From Candidatus Omnitrophota bacterium (lineage in GTDB: Bacteria > Omnitrophota > Gorgyraeia > Tantalellales > Tantalellaceae), in NCBI GenBank assembly GCA_028717825.1, contig JAQUNB010000106.1, positions 1 to 5,381 of the forward strand: a stretch of DNA of 5,381 bases, in the 5' to 3' direction. Shown one piece after another: positions 4,654 through 5,381 of this stretch. Each line of letters starts with the position of its first letter. Within the stretch, counting starts at the first letter, position 1. A program made the translations under genes and the position numbers. The notes beneath the pieces were generated by a model, which did not search any database, was not told where the DNA came from, and saw nothing but the letters and a program-made list of their open reading frames with translations.

Positions 4654-5381
4654 ATGTCCAAAAAGCACATTGTCCTAATAGCGGGGGTTTCTTTAGGGGT
4701 AGTTTCGATCGCCTTGATCATGATAAAAGGGAACCCCGAGAACCAGGCGAATTTTTCATCCGTAATGCAGGTCGCGGAAAGCGTGATATATGATGCCGAC
4801 AAGGCGATAAAACTGGCATCACGGGTCTCGGACGCGACAGAAATAGCCGCGGGCATAAAAATACACGAAAAACTTCTATCGATGCACTTGGCAAGAAATA
4901 TTGAAACAACAGAGGTGCAGAAATATTTGAACGATGTGGGCAAAAAAGTCGCGCAGAATGTCAAAAGAAAAAATATACCATATAAATTTCATATAATTGA
5001 TTCTTACCTGCCGAACGCGTTTGCTTCCCCTGGAGGGCATGTGTATGTGACAATAGGCTTATTAGAAAAGCTAAGGACGGAAGCAGAACTGGCCGGTATA
5101 CTGGGGCATGAGATCACCCATATTGATGCGAGGCACGCTATAGAAAACATACAACATAAACTGAAAACAGAAAAAACAATAGATGTTGATGTAAAAAGTA
5201 TCACCGACATCGGATATCAAACCTTATTCAGGCCGGCATATTCTGAGATTCAAGAAGATGAGGCTGATATCGGAGGGGTATATTTGGCTTACGAAGCAAG
5301 ATACCACCCCATGGCGGTTATCGCCGCTTTTAAGAATGTGAATAAACGTGAATTAGAGCAAGGTGCGGCAACTACATCGGT
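4654..5381 (+). CDS. M48 family membrane-anchored zinc metalloprotease, 3'-truncated
   Basis: The visible 242 residues start at an ATG preceded by GAGGGG (4642-4647), 6 bases upstream. Residues 5-24 form a hydrophobic signal anchor with no lipobox Cys, so the catalytic domain is expected outside the cytoplasmic membrane. The M48 core is clear: PNAFASPGGHVYVTIGLL (120-137), then the zinc site HEITH with H152, E153 (catalytic) and H156. ExxAD follows with E201 as the third zinc ligand (EDEAD, 201-205), then YHPMAVIAAF. The order and spacing fit BepA/YfgC-like and Oma1-like M48 proteases, which degrade misfolded envelope proteins. All active-site residues seen are intact. The C-terminus is cut by the window, so I cannot tell whether a TPR region follows as in BepA. 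The gene follows the DUF2339 gene by 11 bases, implying translation from a shared mRNA. Confidence 0.92.
   Translation, partial: MSKKHIVLIAGVSLGVVSIALIMIKGNPENQANFSSVMQVAESVIYDADKAIKLASRVSDATEIAAGIKIHEKLLSMHLARNIETTEVQKYLNDVGKKVAQNVKRKNIPYKFHIIDSYLPNAFASPGGHVYVTIGLLEKLRTEAELAGILGHEITHIDARHAIENIQHKLKTEKTIDVDVKSITDIGYQTLFRPAYSEIQEDEADIGGVYLAYEARYHPMAVIAAFKNVNKRELEQGAATTS

Noticed and set aside
4524..4964. 146-codon minus-strand open frame over the DUF2339/M48 junction
   Set aside because: It lies antisense to two well-supported genes with clear domain signatures, and its Cys/Thr/Ser-rich translation is typical of a shadow frame.

Overview
The window looks like chromosomal DNA from an uncultured, diderm-type (Gram-negative-like) bacterium. 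The evidence is a lipobox-bearing lipoprotein with a peptidoglycan-binding domain, a large polytopic DUF2339-type membrane protein, and a membrane-anchored M48 metalloprotease. The style of the lipoprotein (short coiled coil plus one PG_binding_1 module) and the zinc-ribbon version of DUF2339 remind me of Candidatus Omnitrophota or other PVC-like candidate phyla. That placement is inference only; no rRNA or marker gene is present.

Layout, left to right, all genes on the + strand. (1) Bases 1-767 hold the 3' part of a gene that enters from the left edge; its product is unrecognised and AT-rich. (2) Bases 768-912 are intergenic and carry a perfect-consensus sigma70-type promoter (TTGACA, 16 bp, TATAAT). 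(3) Bases 913-1395 encode a 160-residue lipoprotein: lipobox Cys20, a short coiled coil, then a C-terminal peptidoglycan-binding domain. (4) Bases 1396-1978 are a 583-base non-coding gap. It holds a weak hairpin, a very strong bidirectional terminator, a second diverged copy of the same terminator block 175 bases downstream, a structured stretch between them, an apparent minus-strand coding remnant, and a plausible promoter. (5) Bases 1979-4642 encode an 887-residue DUF2339 family protein with an N-terminal zinc ribbon and coiled coil followed by about 25 membrane segments. (6) Bases 4654-5381 encode the N-terminal 242 residues of an M48 family zinc metalloprotease; the gene runs off the right edge.

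The lipoprotein is an independent transcription unit with its own promoter and terminator. The DUF2339 gene and the M48 gene are 11 bases apart and very probably form an operon. Together these genes suggest cell-envelope maintenance: a tether between a membrane and peptidoglycan, and a large membrane protein paired with an envelope quality-control protease.

I did not find a CRISPR array, an intact mobile element, a tRNA or a clear new defence system. The two most interesting signals are the duplicated terminator block (1489-1563 and 1675-1738), which conserves sequence well beyond the hairpin, and a repeating membrane module in the DUF2339 protein marked by K-x4-D or R-x4-N at intervals of about 120 residues.
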